A stretch of 64,000 bases of DNA from an uncultured Campylobacter sp. (lineage in GTDB: Bacteria > Campylobacterota > Campylobacteria > Campylobacterales > Campylobacteraceae), in NCBI RefSeq assembly GCF_938039245.1, contig NZ_CALHVN010000064.1, positions 1 to 64,000 on the forward strand, written 5' to 3'. The position numbers and the translations under genes were made by a program. The notes below the pieces were generated by a model. That model searched no databases, was not told the origin of the DNA, and saw nothing but the letters and a program-made list of their open reading frames with translations. Below are positions 35,612-44,474 of the stretch, in pieces (position 1 is the stretch's first letter; every line of letters starts with the position of its first letter).

Positions 35612-38600
35612 ATGTATTCAAACGTATCGCGTAGATTCGTAAATTTACGCAGCAGCGAGGGCTCAAATTTGCCTCTTTCAGCGCTTACCTGTTTGCTATT
35701 AGCCGCAAGCGGAGCTTATGCTTACACCGAGGCCGGCGTTTCCGGAAACACTTCTAGCTGGGAGAGCGCGGAGTATAAAAAAGACTGGGGACTAGTCTCT
35801 ATGAACGCCTCCACGGCTTACGCGCTAGGCTTTAACGGTAGCGGAACAAAGATCGGCGCCATGGACTCTGGCGTACTTTTGAGCCACCCAGAGTTTCAAG
35901 ACGGTAGGATTCATACAGTAAAAACGATCGGTAACTATGGCAAAAACGGCATGAGATATCCTGATGCCGCGCTAGGAAACGGCCCGATAGATAAAAATCA
36001 GCCAGTAAAAGACGGCAAGCGAAATTTTAATAAAAACGACAACGGCGTGTTTAAAAAAGGCGAAGTTTTTAACGACGACGGTAGTTGGGTAAGGGGCGTA
36101 AATGACGCTCACGGCACCCACGTGGGCGGTACGATGGCGGCTAGTAGAGACGGTAGCGGCATGCACGGCGTTGCGTTTGGCGCGCAGCTATACTCCGCAA
36201 ATACCGGCGGCAACGATAATATGACTTACGGGCCAAATCAAGACTACAACTATTTCTTAAAAGGCTACACCGCCTTGGCCGACGCGGGCGCGAAAGTGAT
36301 AAACAACAGCTGGGGTTCTAATAGGCGCGTAAATTCGTCTTTTGCGGGCGCGCTGGGATATAAGCCTACTTATGACTGGCGAGCCGTGCCTGAATACGAT
36401 GTGGAGTTTTACGACGTAACGGTGGCCAATCAAACTACCGCAGCAAAAGACCATATAAATTTAAAAGATATAAACGAGGCGAAAAAGGCTTATTATCAGT
36501 TCGTAACTAGCGGCGAAAAAAGCTTTTTGGATGCAGCCTACGAAGTAGCGGTAAAAAGAGGGGTTATCCAGGTATTTACGGCTGGAAATAGGAGCCTAAT
36601 GGCCGAATCTTTCACTCGCGCGGCATTGCCTTATTTTAGACCGGATGCCGAGGACTACTGGATCAACGTCACAGGCCAAACCGGCGCGGATGGCTATCCT
36701 AATGATTCTAGCGAATACATAAGAGGACATAAGGCATCCTCGGATATTCAGGAATTTAACCTTGCCGGACACTCGAAGTGGTGGACGATCGCAGCTCCGG
36801 CCGAAGAGATTTATTCCGCGTACGTCGAGCTTACCGACAATGCAACATACGGCAAAGCTATATATAAATCATCGGGCGGTACTTCTATGGCCGCTCCTCA
36901 CGTTAGCGGAGCCTTGGGCGTCATAATGCAGCGCTATCCGTATATGAGCATGCCTCAGATTAGAGAAACTATGCTAACTACGGCTAGACAAAGGACGCTA
37001 AGAGCCGGTCACGGTGCAGGCGGCATGCTAGAGCGTTGGGGTAGCGACGGCGAGGGCGTACCTAGCAACGTCTGGGGCTGGGGCATACTCGATCTTGGCA
37101 AGGCGATGTTCGGTCCCGGACAGTTTTTAGGAAACTTCGACGTCGCGATGGATCAAGACGATATCTGGACAAATAACATTTCAGACGTCGCCATCAAATT
37201 TAGAAAAACCGAGGACGATAGCGACGCTGCGGCTTGGGCGGCTAGAAAAGCGACTCTTAACGCTAAGCCGAATTTGAGCGCGGAAGAAAAAGCCGAGATG
37301 ACCTTTGAAACCGCAAGAGAGCAGGCTAGGGTCGCAAGGGTGGCCGAGGGCTATGAAGGCTCGCTAACTAAAAGAGGAGACGGCGCTTTGACTCTTGCCG
37401 GAGATAATAGCTTTACCGGAGCGGTCGATATATACGGCGGTAAAGTCTCGGCTCTAAATCAATCAATCTCGTCTTCAAGAAGCGTAAACGTCCATAGGGG
37501 CGGCGAATTTGAGGTTTTAAACGCTATTGCTTACAAAACGCCAAGTGCTAGCGGTTTCGTGAGCACGACCAAGGCAAGCGACGCTACGCAAGTTAATGCT
37601 GTTATAAACGCAGGCGGCGCATTCGTAGTTAACGACGGCGCACATAACCTAAATTTAACCTTTAAAGAGGGCTCTTTATTGAAAGCGGCTATGTTATCAA
37701 ACGCCGAGCTTGCAAATTTGGCGGCAAATCCTACTCTAAAGAAAACCCTAAGTGCGAGCGGAAACTTTGCGGGAGTAAATTTGGCTAGCGTCGAGGATAG
37801 CTATGCATTCTTTAAAACCGCTAAAGAAGTTGCTACCGGCTCAAATTTAGCTCTTTCCTTGCAAAAAGGCAAAAGCATGGAGGAGGTAGCCTCTACTAGC
37901 GCCGAGAAGTCGTTTGCAAGATTAGTCGAGGCAAATCCGGGCAGCGCTATTTATTCGTCTATGCTCGGAGCCACTCATAACGTAGCGGCGGCATACTTTG
38001 GCGCTTTTTCAAATGATTTAGACTTTAAAGCGCAAAATAACTCCGCTATAGACTCGTTTGTGCTCGCAAATTCGGTTAAAAACAAAAACGGAGCTAAAAG
38101 AGCCGATATCGACACGGGAGTCGAGCTTTGGCTACTTAGTAGCGCAAGCAGAGTAACCTCTGACAATAACGCCGGCGGCAGACTAGGCACGAATGCATTT
38201 ACGAATCTAGTAGGCGTCGATTTTCTAGTAGGCGATAGCTCGAAAGCTGGCGTATTCGTAGGGCTTGGCAAAACAAATCACAAACTAGGCGATAGCAAGG
38301 CGGTCAAAAGCAAAGACGCGCATGCGGGTATCTACGGCGATATAGGACTTGATCCTATCAAAATCAGCCTAGGCGCTATCTACTCGAAATTTGATCAAGA
38401 AAAAAGAGTCGTTAGCTCATACGCTCCTTTGGCTTACGAGTATAAAGACGCCGACGCATCAGCGATTAGCGCATTTGCTCAGATCGCCTATACCGGACTA
38501 AGCTATGAAAACGGCTTTAGCCTAGAGCCTTATGCAGGACTAACCTATATCCGCTTTAAAAACGACGATGTAGCAAATTCTTTAGTGCAGGTTAAAAACG

Positions 38601-38920
38601 AGGATAGAGACTTGCAAGTAGCAAGCGTAGGCGTAAAACCTAGCATAGCATTTACCATGGACGGCGTAGGCTTAATCGCAAAAGCCGATATAGCATACAA
38701 CCGCTTCTTCGGCGACAAAACTCCGAGCGCTCATATGAACGTAACCGGCCTTGGCGCAACTAAACTAGAGGGCGAAAAGCTAAAAGATGTAGCCACTACC
38801 GAGCTTGGTATAGAGGTTGCATTTACTAGGAATTTTAGAGTCGGCCTTAGCTACGTAGGAGCATACGGCAGTAACGTAAAATCAAACGGCGTAAATGCTA
38901 AGTTTAGTTGGGCGTTTTAG
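35612..38920 (+). CDS. Subtilisin-type serine protease autotransporter
   Basis: The 1102-residue type Va autotransporter has a signal peptide ending near AYA (residue 37) after an extended N-terminus, then an S8 protease domain (about 55-500) with Asp85 in GAMDSG, His167 in DAHGTHVGG and Ser425 in GGTSMAAPHVSG. A passenger-associated repeat follows near 583-615 (GSLTKRGDGALTLAGDNSF). The last 280 residues are a 12-strand beta-barrel translocator ending in FSWAF with a terminal Phe. Similar proteases occur in Campylobacter and Neisseria (NalP-like) and may process surface proteins, possibly its own passenger. It is monocistronic, with its own promoter and terminator. Confidence 0.92.
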   Translation: MYSNVSRRFVNLRSSEGSNLPLSALTCLLLAASGAYAYTEAGVSGNTSSWESAEYKKDWGLVSMNASTAYALGFNGSGTKIGAMDSGVLLSHPEFQDGRIHTVKTIGNYGKNGMRYPDAALGNGPIDKNQPVKDGKRNFNKNDNGVFKKGEVFNDDGSWVRGVNDAHGTHVGGTMAASRDGSGMHGVAFGAQLYSANTGGNDNMTYGPNQDYNYFLKGYTALADAGAKVINNSWGSNRRVNSSFAGALGYKPTYDWRAVPEYDVEFYDVTVANQTTAAKDHINLKDINEAKKAYYQFVTSGEKSFLDAAYEVAVKRGVIQVFTAGNRSLMAESFTRAALPYFRPDAEDYWINVTGQTGADGYPNDSSEYIRGHKASSDIQEFNLAGHSKWWTIAAPAEEIYSAYVELTDNATYGKAIYKSSGGTSMAAPHVSGALGVIMQRYPYMSMPQIRETMLTTARQRTLRAGHGAGGMLERWGSDGEGVPSNVWGWGILDLGKAMFGPGQFLGNFDVAMDQDDIWTNNISDVAIKFRKTEDDSDAAAWAARKATLNAKPNLSAEEKAEMTFETAREQARVARVAEGYEGSLTKRGDGALTLAGDNSFTGAVDIYGGKVSALNQSISSSRSVNVHRGGEFEVLNAIAYKTPSASGFVSTTKASDATQVNAVINAGGAFVVNDGAHNLNLTFKEGSLLKAAMLSNAELANLAANPTLKKTLSASGNFAGVNLASVEDSYAFFKTAKEVATGSNLALSLQKGKSMEEVASTSAEKSFARLVEANPGSAIYSSMLGATHNVAAAYFGAFSNDLDFKAQNNSAIDSFVLANSVKNKNGAKRADIDTGVELWLLSSASRVTSDNNAGGRLGTNAFTNLVGVDFLVGDSSKAGVFVGLGKTNHKLGDSKAVKSKDAHAGIYGDIGLDPIKISLGAIYSKFDQEKRVVSSYAPLAYEYKDADASAISAFAQIAYTGLSYENGFSLEPYAGLTYIRFKNDDVANSLVQVKNEDRDLQVASVGVKPSIAFTMDGVGLIAKADIAYNRFFGDKTPSAHMNVTGLGATKLEGEKLKDVATTELGIEVAFTRNFRVGLSYVGAYGSNVKSNGVNAKFSWAF

Positions 38921-38996
38921 CGGCGTAAATTTAATCAAAAGCGAGCTAAATTTACTTAGCTTGCGACGGGTTCAAATTTGACTTTTTGTAAATTTT

Positions 38997-39042
38997 CCGC
39001 ATTTTGGAGACGGAGTGGTTTATCCCCAAAATGCGGCTTTTT
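38997..39042 (+). terminator. Strong terminator after the autotransporter gene
   Basis: The arms ccgcattttgg (38997-39007) and ccaaaatgcgg (39026-39036) pair perfectly over 11 bases and are followed by cttttta. The rest of the 38921-39350 gap holds the nickel operator and promoter. Confidence 0.85.
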
Positions 39043-39213
39043 ATACACCCCTAAGTTTTTGCGGTCGGAGGCTATCTTCTGCGGCGAAAAATTACCCGTA
39101 AATACAAGCTATGTAAACTGAATTGTAGCGGTAGCTTGACGCTCTTTTTTAAATTTACCTAAAATTTGTGTGCCTATTTTACTACTTCTTAAGCCGCGTT
39201 TTGTTATCAGTTT

Positions 39214-39240
39214 TATTATTTTATGCAGATGTAAATAATA
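39214..39240. promoter_or_regulatory. Palindromic NikR-like operator upstream of the nickel transporter operon
   Basis: TATTATTT and AAATAATA are perfect inverted half-sites (39214-39221 and 39233-39240) separated by 11 bases. This is close to the Helicobacter pylori NikR site (TATWATT spaced from AATWATA), and the downstream genes import nickel. Possible -10 elements are TATACT (39256-39261) and TACAAT (39312-39317). Fur also binds AT-rich palindromes, so the regulator is not certain. No nikR gene is in the window. Confidence 0.45.
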
Positions 39241-39350
39241 CTAAAATATTTTTCTTATACTTTAAATATGATTTATCTCAAAAATTTAATAAATAATAAG
39301 CTTTGCAGGGGTACAATTTCATTTACCAAATACCTTCAAAAGGAGCAAAA

Positions 39351-40097
39351 ATGAAAATCAAGTCTTTGGCGCTTATGCTTTTAGGCGTTAGCGCTTATGC
39401 GCATTTTGGTATGGTCGTACCGTCAAATTCGACCGTAGACGACGAGAAAGAGGCGAATTTGCAGATTACTTACAAATTTAGCCATCCTTTTGAGGGCGAT
39501 ATGATGAACCTGACCCTTCCAAACGAGGCGGGCGTTTTTATAAACGGTAAAAAAGAGGCTATAAAAGACCTAAAAGAGCTTAAAGAGGATAAATTTAGCT
39601 ACTTTACGACTAAATACGACGTAAAGGAGCCGGGCGTCTATCAGTTTTATATGGATCCAAAGCCCTATTTCGAGCCTGCGGAGGATAAATTTATAAGGCA
39701 TATAACAAAAACCGTCGTCGATGCCTACGGCTACGGCGATGGCTGGGATAAACCGACCGGGCTAAAAGCCGAGATAGTGCCGCTAACGCGTCCATACGGA
39801 CTTTATAAGGGAAATTTATTTTCAGGCGTGGTTTACTATAAAGGAAAGCGCGCTAAAAACGTAACCGTCGAGGTGGAGTACTATAATACCAAGGGGCTAA
39901 AAGCTCCGTCCGATGCGCATGTGACGCAGGTCGTAAACACTAACGAGCAGGGCGAATTTAGTTTTGCGATGCCGCTTGAGGGTTGGTGGGGATTTGCCGC
40001 GCTGATAGACGACGACCAAAAGATAAAACACGAGGGCAAAGAGTACCCCGTGGAGCTTGGAGCCGTCATCTGGGTGCAAACTAAAGAGTATAAATAA
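39351..40097 (+). CDS. nikK: DUF4198 periplasmic nickel-uptake protein (NikK-type)
   Basis: The start at 39351 is chosen over an upstream in-frame start (39303) because it has aaaaggag seven bases before it and opens with a signal peptide (MKIKSLALMLLGVSAYA). The 248-residue product would begin with His after cleavage at AYA-HFG. DUF4198 proteins are found as NikK with ECF-type nickel transporters and are thought to pass Ni to the membrane component. The four following genes complete such a transporter. The beta-rich C-terminal half resembles carboxypeptidase regulatory-type domains (VTQVVNTNEQGEFSFAMP). Confidence 0.8.
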   Translation: MKIKSLALMLLGVSAYAHFGMVVPSNSTVDDEKEANLQITYKFSHPFEGDMMNLTLPNEAGVFINGKKEAIKDLKELKEDKFSYFTTKYDVKEPGVYQFYMDPKPYFEPAEDKFIRHITKTVVDAYGYGDGWDKPTGLKAEIVPLTRPYGLYKGNLFSGVVYYKGKRAKNVTVEVEYYNTKGLKAPSDAHVTQVVNTNEQGEFSFAMPLEGWWGFAALIDDDQKIKHEGKEYPVELGAVIWVQTKEYK

Positions 40098-40685
40098 ATG
40101 CACATTAGCGAAGGTGTTTTAAAACCCGAGATCATCGTGCCTTGCTCGGCCGTTTGCGTAGTTTGGGTGTCTGGCTTGCTTTACAAGCTAAAAACCGGCG
40201 AGATACCCAAAGTAGCGGCCGTCAGCGCGATGTTTTTTACTGCGTCTTTTATCCATATGCCTATCGGCGTTACGTCTATACATCTCGTGCTAAGCGGCCT
40301 TGCGGGAGCGTTTTTGGGCGCAAATGCGGTTTTGGCTATTTTCATCGCGCTGTTTTTTCAGGCCTTGCTTTTCGGTTACGGCGGCCTGAGCGCCCTTGGC
40401 GTAAATTTACTGATCATCGCCTCTCCCGCGCTTCTTAGCCCATATCTTTTAAAGCTGTCTTTCAAGCGATACAGGTCGTTTTTCTGGTTTTTGATAGGGT
40501 TTTTGCCTATACTTTGTTCCTCGGTTTTGTTATCCTTGACGCTCGTTTTAAACGGTAAAGAATTCGCCCCCGTAGCCGCGCTCGTTTTTACTTCAAATTT
40601 AGCCCTTATGGCGCTTGAGGGGATCATCTCGCTTTTTTCGCTTTCTTTTATTTATAGGGTTAAAAAGGATCTTTTGATTTGCTAA
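40098..40685 (+). CDS. nikM: Nickel ECF transporter substrate-binding membrane component
   Basis: The 195-residue CbiM/NikM-type protein begins MHISEG; in this family the free N-terminus and His2 bind the metal in the membrane. It also has FIHMPIGVTSIHLVLSG, the second metal-binding His region, and about six hydrophobic segments. It starts directly after the nikK stop and overlaps nikL by seven bases. Nickel rather than cobalt is inferred from NikK and the lack of cobalamin genes. Confidence 0.88.
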   Translation: MHISEGVLKPEIIVPCSAVCVVWVSGLLYKLKTGEIPKVAAVSAMFFTASFIHMPIGVTSIHLVLSGLAGAFLGANAVLAIFIALFFQALLFGYGGLSALGVNLLIIASPALLSPYLLKLSFKRYRSFFWFLIGFLPILCSSVLLSLTLVLNGKEFAPVAALVFTSNLALMALEGIISLFSLSFIYRVKKDLLIC

Positions 40686-41131
40686 AAATACTTTTGATCA
40701 TGCTTTTTGCAGGCATCCTAAATGCGCACTCGCTAAAAGGCTTTACAAAGCAAGAGGGCGAATTCGTCGAGATAAAGAGCTATTTTTACGGTAATTCCCC
40801 TTGTAAAAATTGCCCCGTATCTTTCATAAAAGACGGCGCCCGGATCGCAAGCGCACAAACCGACGAAAAGGGCTTTGCTAGGGTTAAAATCCCCGCTGAC
40901 GAATTTGAAATCGTAATCGACGGCGGACTGGCGCATGAAAAAAGGATAAAATTTACTGCGCATAAAGAAGAACCAAAAAGCGCCGAAAGTAACGCGTCAA
41001 GCGACGTCTCAAGCGTCAAATTTGACGAGAGCGAAGAGGATTTTAAGGCTTATGCGCTTAAATTTATCCTTGCGTTTTCCGGGATCGGGCTGTTTTTCGG
41101 CGGAATTTATCTAGTAAAAAGAGGCAAATGA
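40679..41131 (+). CDS. nikL: Small accessory membrane component of the nickel transporter
   Basis: The 150-residue protein starts at TTG 40679, overlapping the nikM end. It has an N-terminal signal-like segment ending LNA-HS, a beta-rich region with GNSPCKNCPVSF (a Cys-x-x-Cys) and one C-terminal transmembrane helix (FILAFSGIGLFFGGIYLV) followed by KRGK. This fits NikL, the substitute for CbiN/NikN in NikKMLQO systems. A TTG start is plausible but not proven. Confidence 0.72.
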   Translation: MLKILLIMLFAGILNAHSLKGFTKQEGEFVEIKSYFYGNSPCKNCPVSFIKDGARIASAQTDEKGFARVKIPADEFEIVIDGGLAHEKRIKFTAHKEEPKSAESNASSDVSSVKFDESEEDFKAYALKFILAFSGIGLFFGGIYLVKRGK

Positions 41132-41775
41132 ACCTATCCGTTTTGCTGGTTTGCTTTACTTTTTTTAGCTTCAAAGTCTCGCTTTCAAGCGCTACGGACG
41201 CCGTTTTCATTGTGCCCGTGCTTTTTTTAGCGATTTTAAATTTTAAAAATCTTTTTGAAGTTTTAAAATCCGTTTTAAAACTAAATATTTTTATAATCTT
41301 AGTCGTCTTAAGCCTCGTTCTTTACGAAGAATACGCGCTTGCAAAGCTGATATTTATAAGGTCGAATTTGATCATACTTTTTGGGCGGCTGGCCTTTTAT
41401 AGGAGCGATTATTTCAGTATCGCGCTTGCCGTTTCGTCGCTAAATTTAGGCGATAAACTAACGGCGATTTTTTATTTTAGCGCTAAATTTACGGCCGATC
41501 TTAAAACGATATTTGCAAGGCTAAAAAAGACTCTAAAAGTTCGCGGATTTGAGCCTAAAACCTCGCTTTTTACCTATAAAATTTACGCAAATTTAGTCGC
41601 TATGCTTTTTTTGGAAGCGTTTTATAAGGCTAGCGTTCTTGAAAAAACCTTTGTTTGCAGGGGATTTGAGGGCAAACTTTACGGAGCTAAAGGCCTCAAA
41701 ATAGGCGCGAAAGACGCCGCTATAATCGCTTTAACGGCGTGTTGTTATATTTTTAGTTTAGGAGTCCTGATATGA
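41128..41775 (+). CDS. nikQ: Nickel ECF transporter transmembrane protein (CbiQ type)
   Basis: The 215-residue integral membrane protein is hydrophobic in its first half (three to four helices) and has the coupling region characteristic of EcfT/CbiQ: ARLKKTLKVRGFEPKTS and TFVCRGFEGKLYG, two Ala-Arg-Gly-like helices that contact the ATPase. It overlaps both neighbours by ATGA junctions. Confidence 0.85.
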   Translation: MNLSVLLVCFTFFSFKVSLSSATDAVFIVPVLFLAILNFKNLFEVLKSVLKLNIFIILVVLSLVLYEEYALAKLIFIRSNLIILFGRLAFYRSDYFSIALAVSSLNLGDKLTAIFYFSAKFTADLKTIFARLKKTLKVRGFEPKTSLFTYKIYANLVAMLFLEAFYKASVLEKTFVCRGFEGKLYGAKGLKIGAKDAAIIALTACCYIFSLGVLI

Positions 41776-42422
41776 GCTGCACGATAAGCCTAAAAAACGT
41801 CTGCGCCAAAATAGGCGAAAGAACGCTTTTTGAAAATCTAAATTTAAACGCGACGCACAAGGATAAAATCGCTCTCATAGGCCCAAACGGCTGCGGTAAA
41901 AGTACCTTGCTCGAGATAATGGCCGGGCTTAAAGCGCCCTCTTTGGGCTATATAGAGCTTTTTCATCATAAAATTTCAAATCTAGAGGAGTATAAGCCGT
42001 TTCGCCGCGACGTGGGCTATCTTTTTCAAGAAAGCAACGATTGTTTCATCTGCCCTAGCGTACTTGATGACGTGATGTTTTCGCTACTTAGCCGCGGCGA
42101 GGACAAAGAGCCAGCTAGGACAAAAGCCGAGAAAATTTTACGCGAGCTTGAAATTTGGCATCTAAAAGACGAGATAGTGTTTAATCTCTCAGGAGGCGAG
42201 AAAAAGCTCGTCGCGCTAGCTGGGATACTGGTAGCCGAGCCTAAAATTTTACTACTTGACGAGCCTACGACCGCGCTTGATGCGGATATGCAAGCAAGGA
42301 TAGCCGCTATCTTAAAATCCCTCGACGTCACGCAGATAATCGTCTCTCACGACAAGGAATTTATAAGCGACGTAGCAAGCGCGATGTACCGTCTAACTAA
42401 AAACGGACTAGAGTCGATATAA
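41772..42422 (+). CDS. nikO: Nickel ECF transporter ATPase
   Basis: The 216-residue CbiO-type ATPase has GPNGCGKSTLLE (Walker A), FQESNDCFICPSVLDDVMF (Q-loop region), LSGGEKKLVALAG (signature) and LLLDEPTTALD (Walker B). It is the last gene of the nik operon; the mod gene promoter follows 58 bases on. Confidence 0.9.
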   Translation: MSCTISLKNVCAKIGERTLFENLNLNATHKDKIALIGPNGCGKSTLLEIMAGLKAPSLGYIELFHHKISNLEEYKPFRRDVGYLFQESNDCFICPSVLDDVMFSLLSRGEDKEPARTKAEKILRELEIWHLKDEIVFNLSGGEKKLVALAGILVAEPKILLLDEPTTALDADMQARIAAILKSLDVTQIIVSHDKEFISDVASAMYRLTKNGLESI

Positions 42423-42479
42423 AATATTTTTATTTATACTTCTTTAAAAAAGCTCCGAAAATAGTAAAATTTATCAATG

Positions 42480-42485
42480 TATAAT
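42480..42485 (+). promoter_or_regulatory. -10 element for the molybdate/tungstate binding protein gene
   Basis: A perfect TATAAT lies 46 bases before the ATG 42532 in a very AT-rich region. The ribosome site aaaggag is at 42519-42525. No ModE-type palindrome was recognised. Confidence 0.55.
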
Positions 42486-42531
42486 GATATATTTCATAAA
42501 ATTACTAAATTTTATTACAAAGGAGAATTTT

Positions 42532-43233
42532 ATGAAAAAATTACTACTTATTTCTATCGCGGCCGCGGTTGCCTTTGGCGGCGAAAATTTGCTCGTGGGA
42601 GCTGGCGGCGGGTACAAAAAACCGGTCACTGAAGTGATAGAAAATCTCAAAAAAGACGGCGTGCAGATCGAGGGCGCATTTGCAAATTTGGGCCAGATAA
42701 CTATCCAGGCAAAAGAGGGCAAGATGGCTGCGATCGTGGGCGACGAGGCGTTTTTAAAGAAAACCGATCTGGATATAAAAGGCTATGAGCGCATCGGCAA
42801 GGGCGCTTTGGTGCTAGTCACGCCAAAAGGCAAGCAGATAAAAGACGTATCTGAGCTAAAAAATCTAGCTAAAATCGCGATGCCGGACGCCAAAAAAGCG
42901 ATCTACGGCGTGAGGACTACCGAGTTTTTGAAAAACTCGGGACTAGAGGCCGATCTAGCGCCTAAGATGCTACCCGTTGCGGGCGTACCGCAAGTAGTCG
43001 CCTACGTCACGAACGGCGAAGTGGACGCTGGCTTTATCAACTCGACCGAAGCCGTGGCTAGAGAGGGTGAGTTTGGCAGCGTGATTTACATCGACGAGGC
43101 GCTTTATAGCCCTGTTTTCATCTCGGCGGCAAAGCTTCCGGCGTGCGAGGGTAGCGAGGCGTGCGCTAAATTTATAGACGAGATAAAAACTCCTCGCTCG
43201 AAGGAAATTTTCGCTAAATTTGGACTAAAATAG
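42532..43233 (+). CDS. modA: Molybdate/tungstate-binding periplasmic protein
   Basis: The start at 42532 follows an aaaggag site and gives a signal peptide (MKKLLLISIAAAVAFG); the upstream in-frame ATG has no ribosome site. The 233-residue product resembles ModA: LLVGAGGGYKKPVTEVI at the N-terminus, GYERIGKGALVLVTPKGK, AIYGVRTTEFLKNSGL, and VVAYVTNGEVDAGFINST. Whether it prefers molybdate or tungstate is unknown, and the FDH downstream could use either. The ModB-type gene follows, separated by a terminator-like hairpin. Confidence 0.75.
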   Translation: MKKLLLISIAAAVAFGGENLLVGAGGGYKKPVTEVIENLKKDGVQIEGAFANLGQITIQAKEGKMAAIVGDEAFLKKTDLDIKGYERIGKGALVLVTPKGKQIKDVSELKNLAKIAMPDAKKAIYGVRTTEFLKNSGLEADLAPKMLPVAGVPQVVAYVTNGEVDAGFINSTEAVAREGEFGSVIYIDEALYSPVFISAAKLPACEGSEACAKFIDEIKTPRSKEIFAKFGLK

Positions 43234-43268
43234 TTTAAATCGCCGGCTTTTGGCTCGGTTAAATTTAC

Positions 43269-43308
43269 CGTCAAATTTTGCTTCACGGGAGCGAAATTTG
43301 ACGATTTT
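43269..43308 (+). terminator. Terminator-like hairpin between modA and modB
   Basis: CGTCAAATTT (43269-43278) pairs with AAATTTGACG (43294-43303) and is followed by attttta. It is followed at once by an 18-base perfect palindrome (aaatttgacgtcaaattt, 43317-43334). Partial termination here could give more binding protein than permease. Confidence 0.6.
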
Positions 43309-43409
43309 TACCGCTCAAATTTGACGTCAAATTTAATAAAAACGCTAAAATTTACTCGCTAAATTTTAACTCAAACGAAAAGCGAAATTTAACGAAAAAA
43401 GGAAAAAAT

Positions 43410-44075
43410 TTGCAGGAACTCGCCTGGCTTATTCACCCGCTGCTTTTAAGCGCCAAAACGCTTGCCGTTACTTTTGTACTGCTCCTGTTTTTGGGGCTTG
43501 GCGCAGCTTATTTTTTGGCGTTTTACCGCGGCAGATTTAAGGCTGTCTTAGAAGCGGCCGTGATGTTTCCACTCATTTTTCCGCCGATTGCTACGGGATT
43601 TTTGCTGCTTTATATCTTGGGGCGAAACGGCGTGATCGGCAAGGCGTTAAATTTACAGATCGTTTTTAGCTTTTCAGCCCTCGTTATCGCTTCGTTTTTG
43701 GCTGGCTTGCCACTTTTTGTAAAACCCGTTCAAAGCGCGCTTGAAAGCCTGCCTAAAAGCTTAATCGAAGCGGGTCAAAGCCTAGGCAAAAATCGCTTTG
43801 AGATCGCCGTTTTTATCCTTATTCCAAACGTATTTAAAAGCGTCGTTTCGGCGCTCGTTTTAGCCCTGGCTCGCGGTCTTGGCGAGGTTGGCATCACGCT
43901 GATGCTAGGCGGCAATATCGTAGGCAAAACCGACACCGTTTCGCTAGCTATCTATAATGCGGTTTACGACGGCGAAAACGGCCGCGCGCTCATTTTGAGC
44001 GTGATTTTGGTCGTGCTTAGCTTGGTGCTTTTTGGATTTATAAATTTTCTCGAGCGAACTAAAAAGAACGGCTGA
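43410..44075 (+). CDS. modB: Molybdate/tungstate ABC transporter permease
   Basis: The 221-residue permease has about five hydrophobic helices and the ABC permease coupling loop EAGQSLGKNRFEIAVFILIPNVF, plus MFPLIFPPIATGFLLLY and ARGLGEVGITLMLGGNI, all ModB-like. It begins at TTG 43410 behind aaaaaaggaa. No ATPase (modC) gene follows; the next 400 bases are empty and then genes turn around. A ModC must come from elsewhere or from another transporter. Confidence 0.82.
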   Translation: MQELAWLIHPLLLSAKTLAVTFVLLLFLGLGAAYFLAFYRGRFKAVLEAAVMFPLIFPPIATGFLLLYILGRNGVIGKALNLQIVFSFSALVIASFLAGLPLFVKPVQSALESLPKSLIEAGQSLGKNRFEIAVFILIPNVFKSVVSALVLALARGLGEVGITLMLGGNIVGKTDTVSLAIYNAVYDGENGRALILSVILVVLSLVLFGFINFLERTKKNG

Positions 44076-44474
44076 AGCTATAAAATTAAGACAAAAAGCT
44101 AGGTTTTGTGCAGACTGCTTTAAATTTGCGCCGTATGTATTTTGCGGCCGGATTTAAAACCTGCAAATTTACGTAAATTTCACGCCTACACGAAAGCAGG
44201 CTAATTCAAACAAATAAACGCAAATTTGAGCGCGCTAAATTTAGCCTTTATATCCGCATAAACGTTAAAAGCTCGTGCGGCTAAGTCGTAGCTAAATTTG
44301 GATAAATAAAGGATTAAATTTAACGCGAGCACCTCCAAGCCGAATTTAGCTAAGCCAAGGCGCTCGGTTCTTGCGCCTGCAGGGTAAATTTAAGCAAGCC
44401 GCGGCAATTCGTTTGCGGGTTTACAGGCAAGCCGCGCTGCTTCGTTTAAAACCGATCATGCCGCAAACGCGAAT
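44076..44474. other. 400-base intergenic gap without recognisable gene
   Basis: The region lies between the ends of modB (plus) and the chaperone gene (minus). It holds many copies of the genome-common word aaattt, but no gene, no modC fragment that I can see, no tRNA and no clear terminator. Confidence 0.5.
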
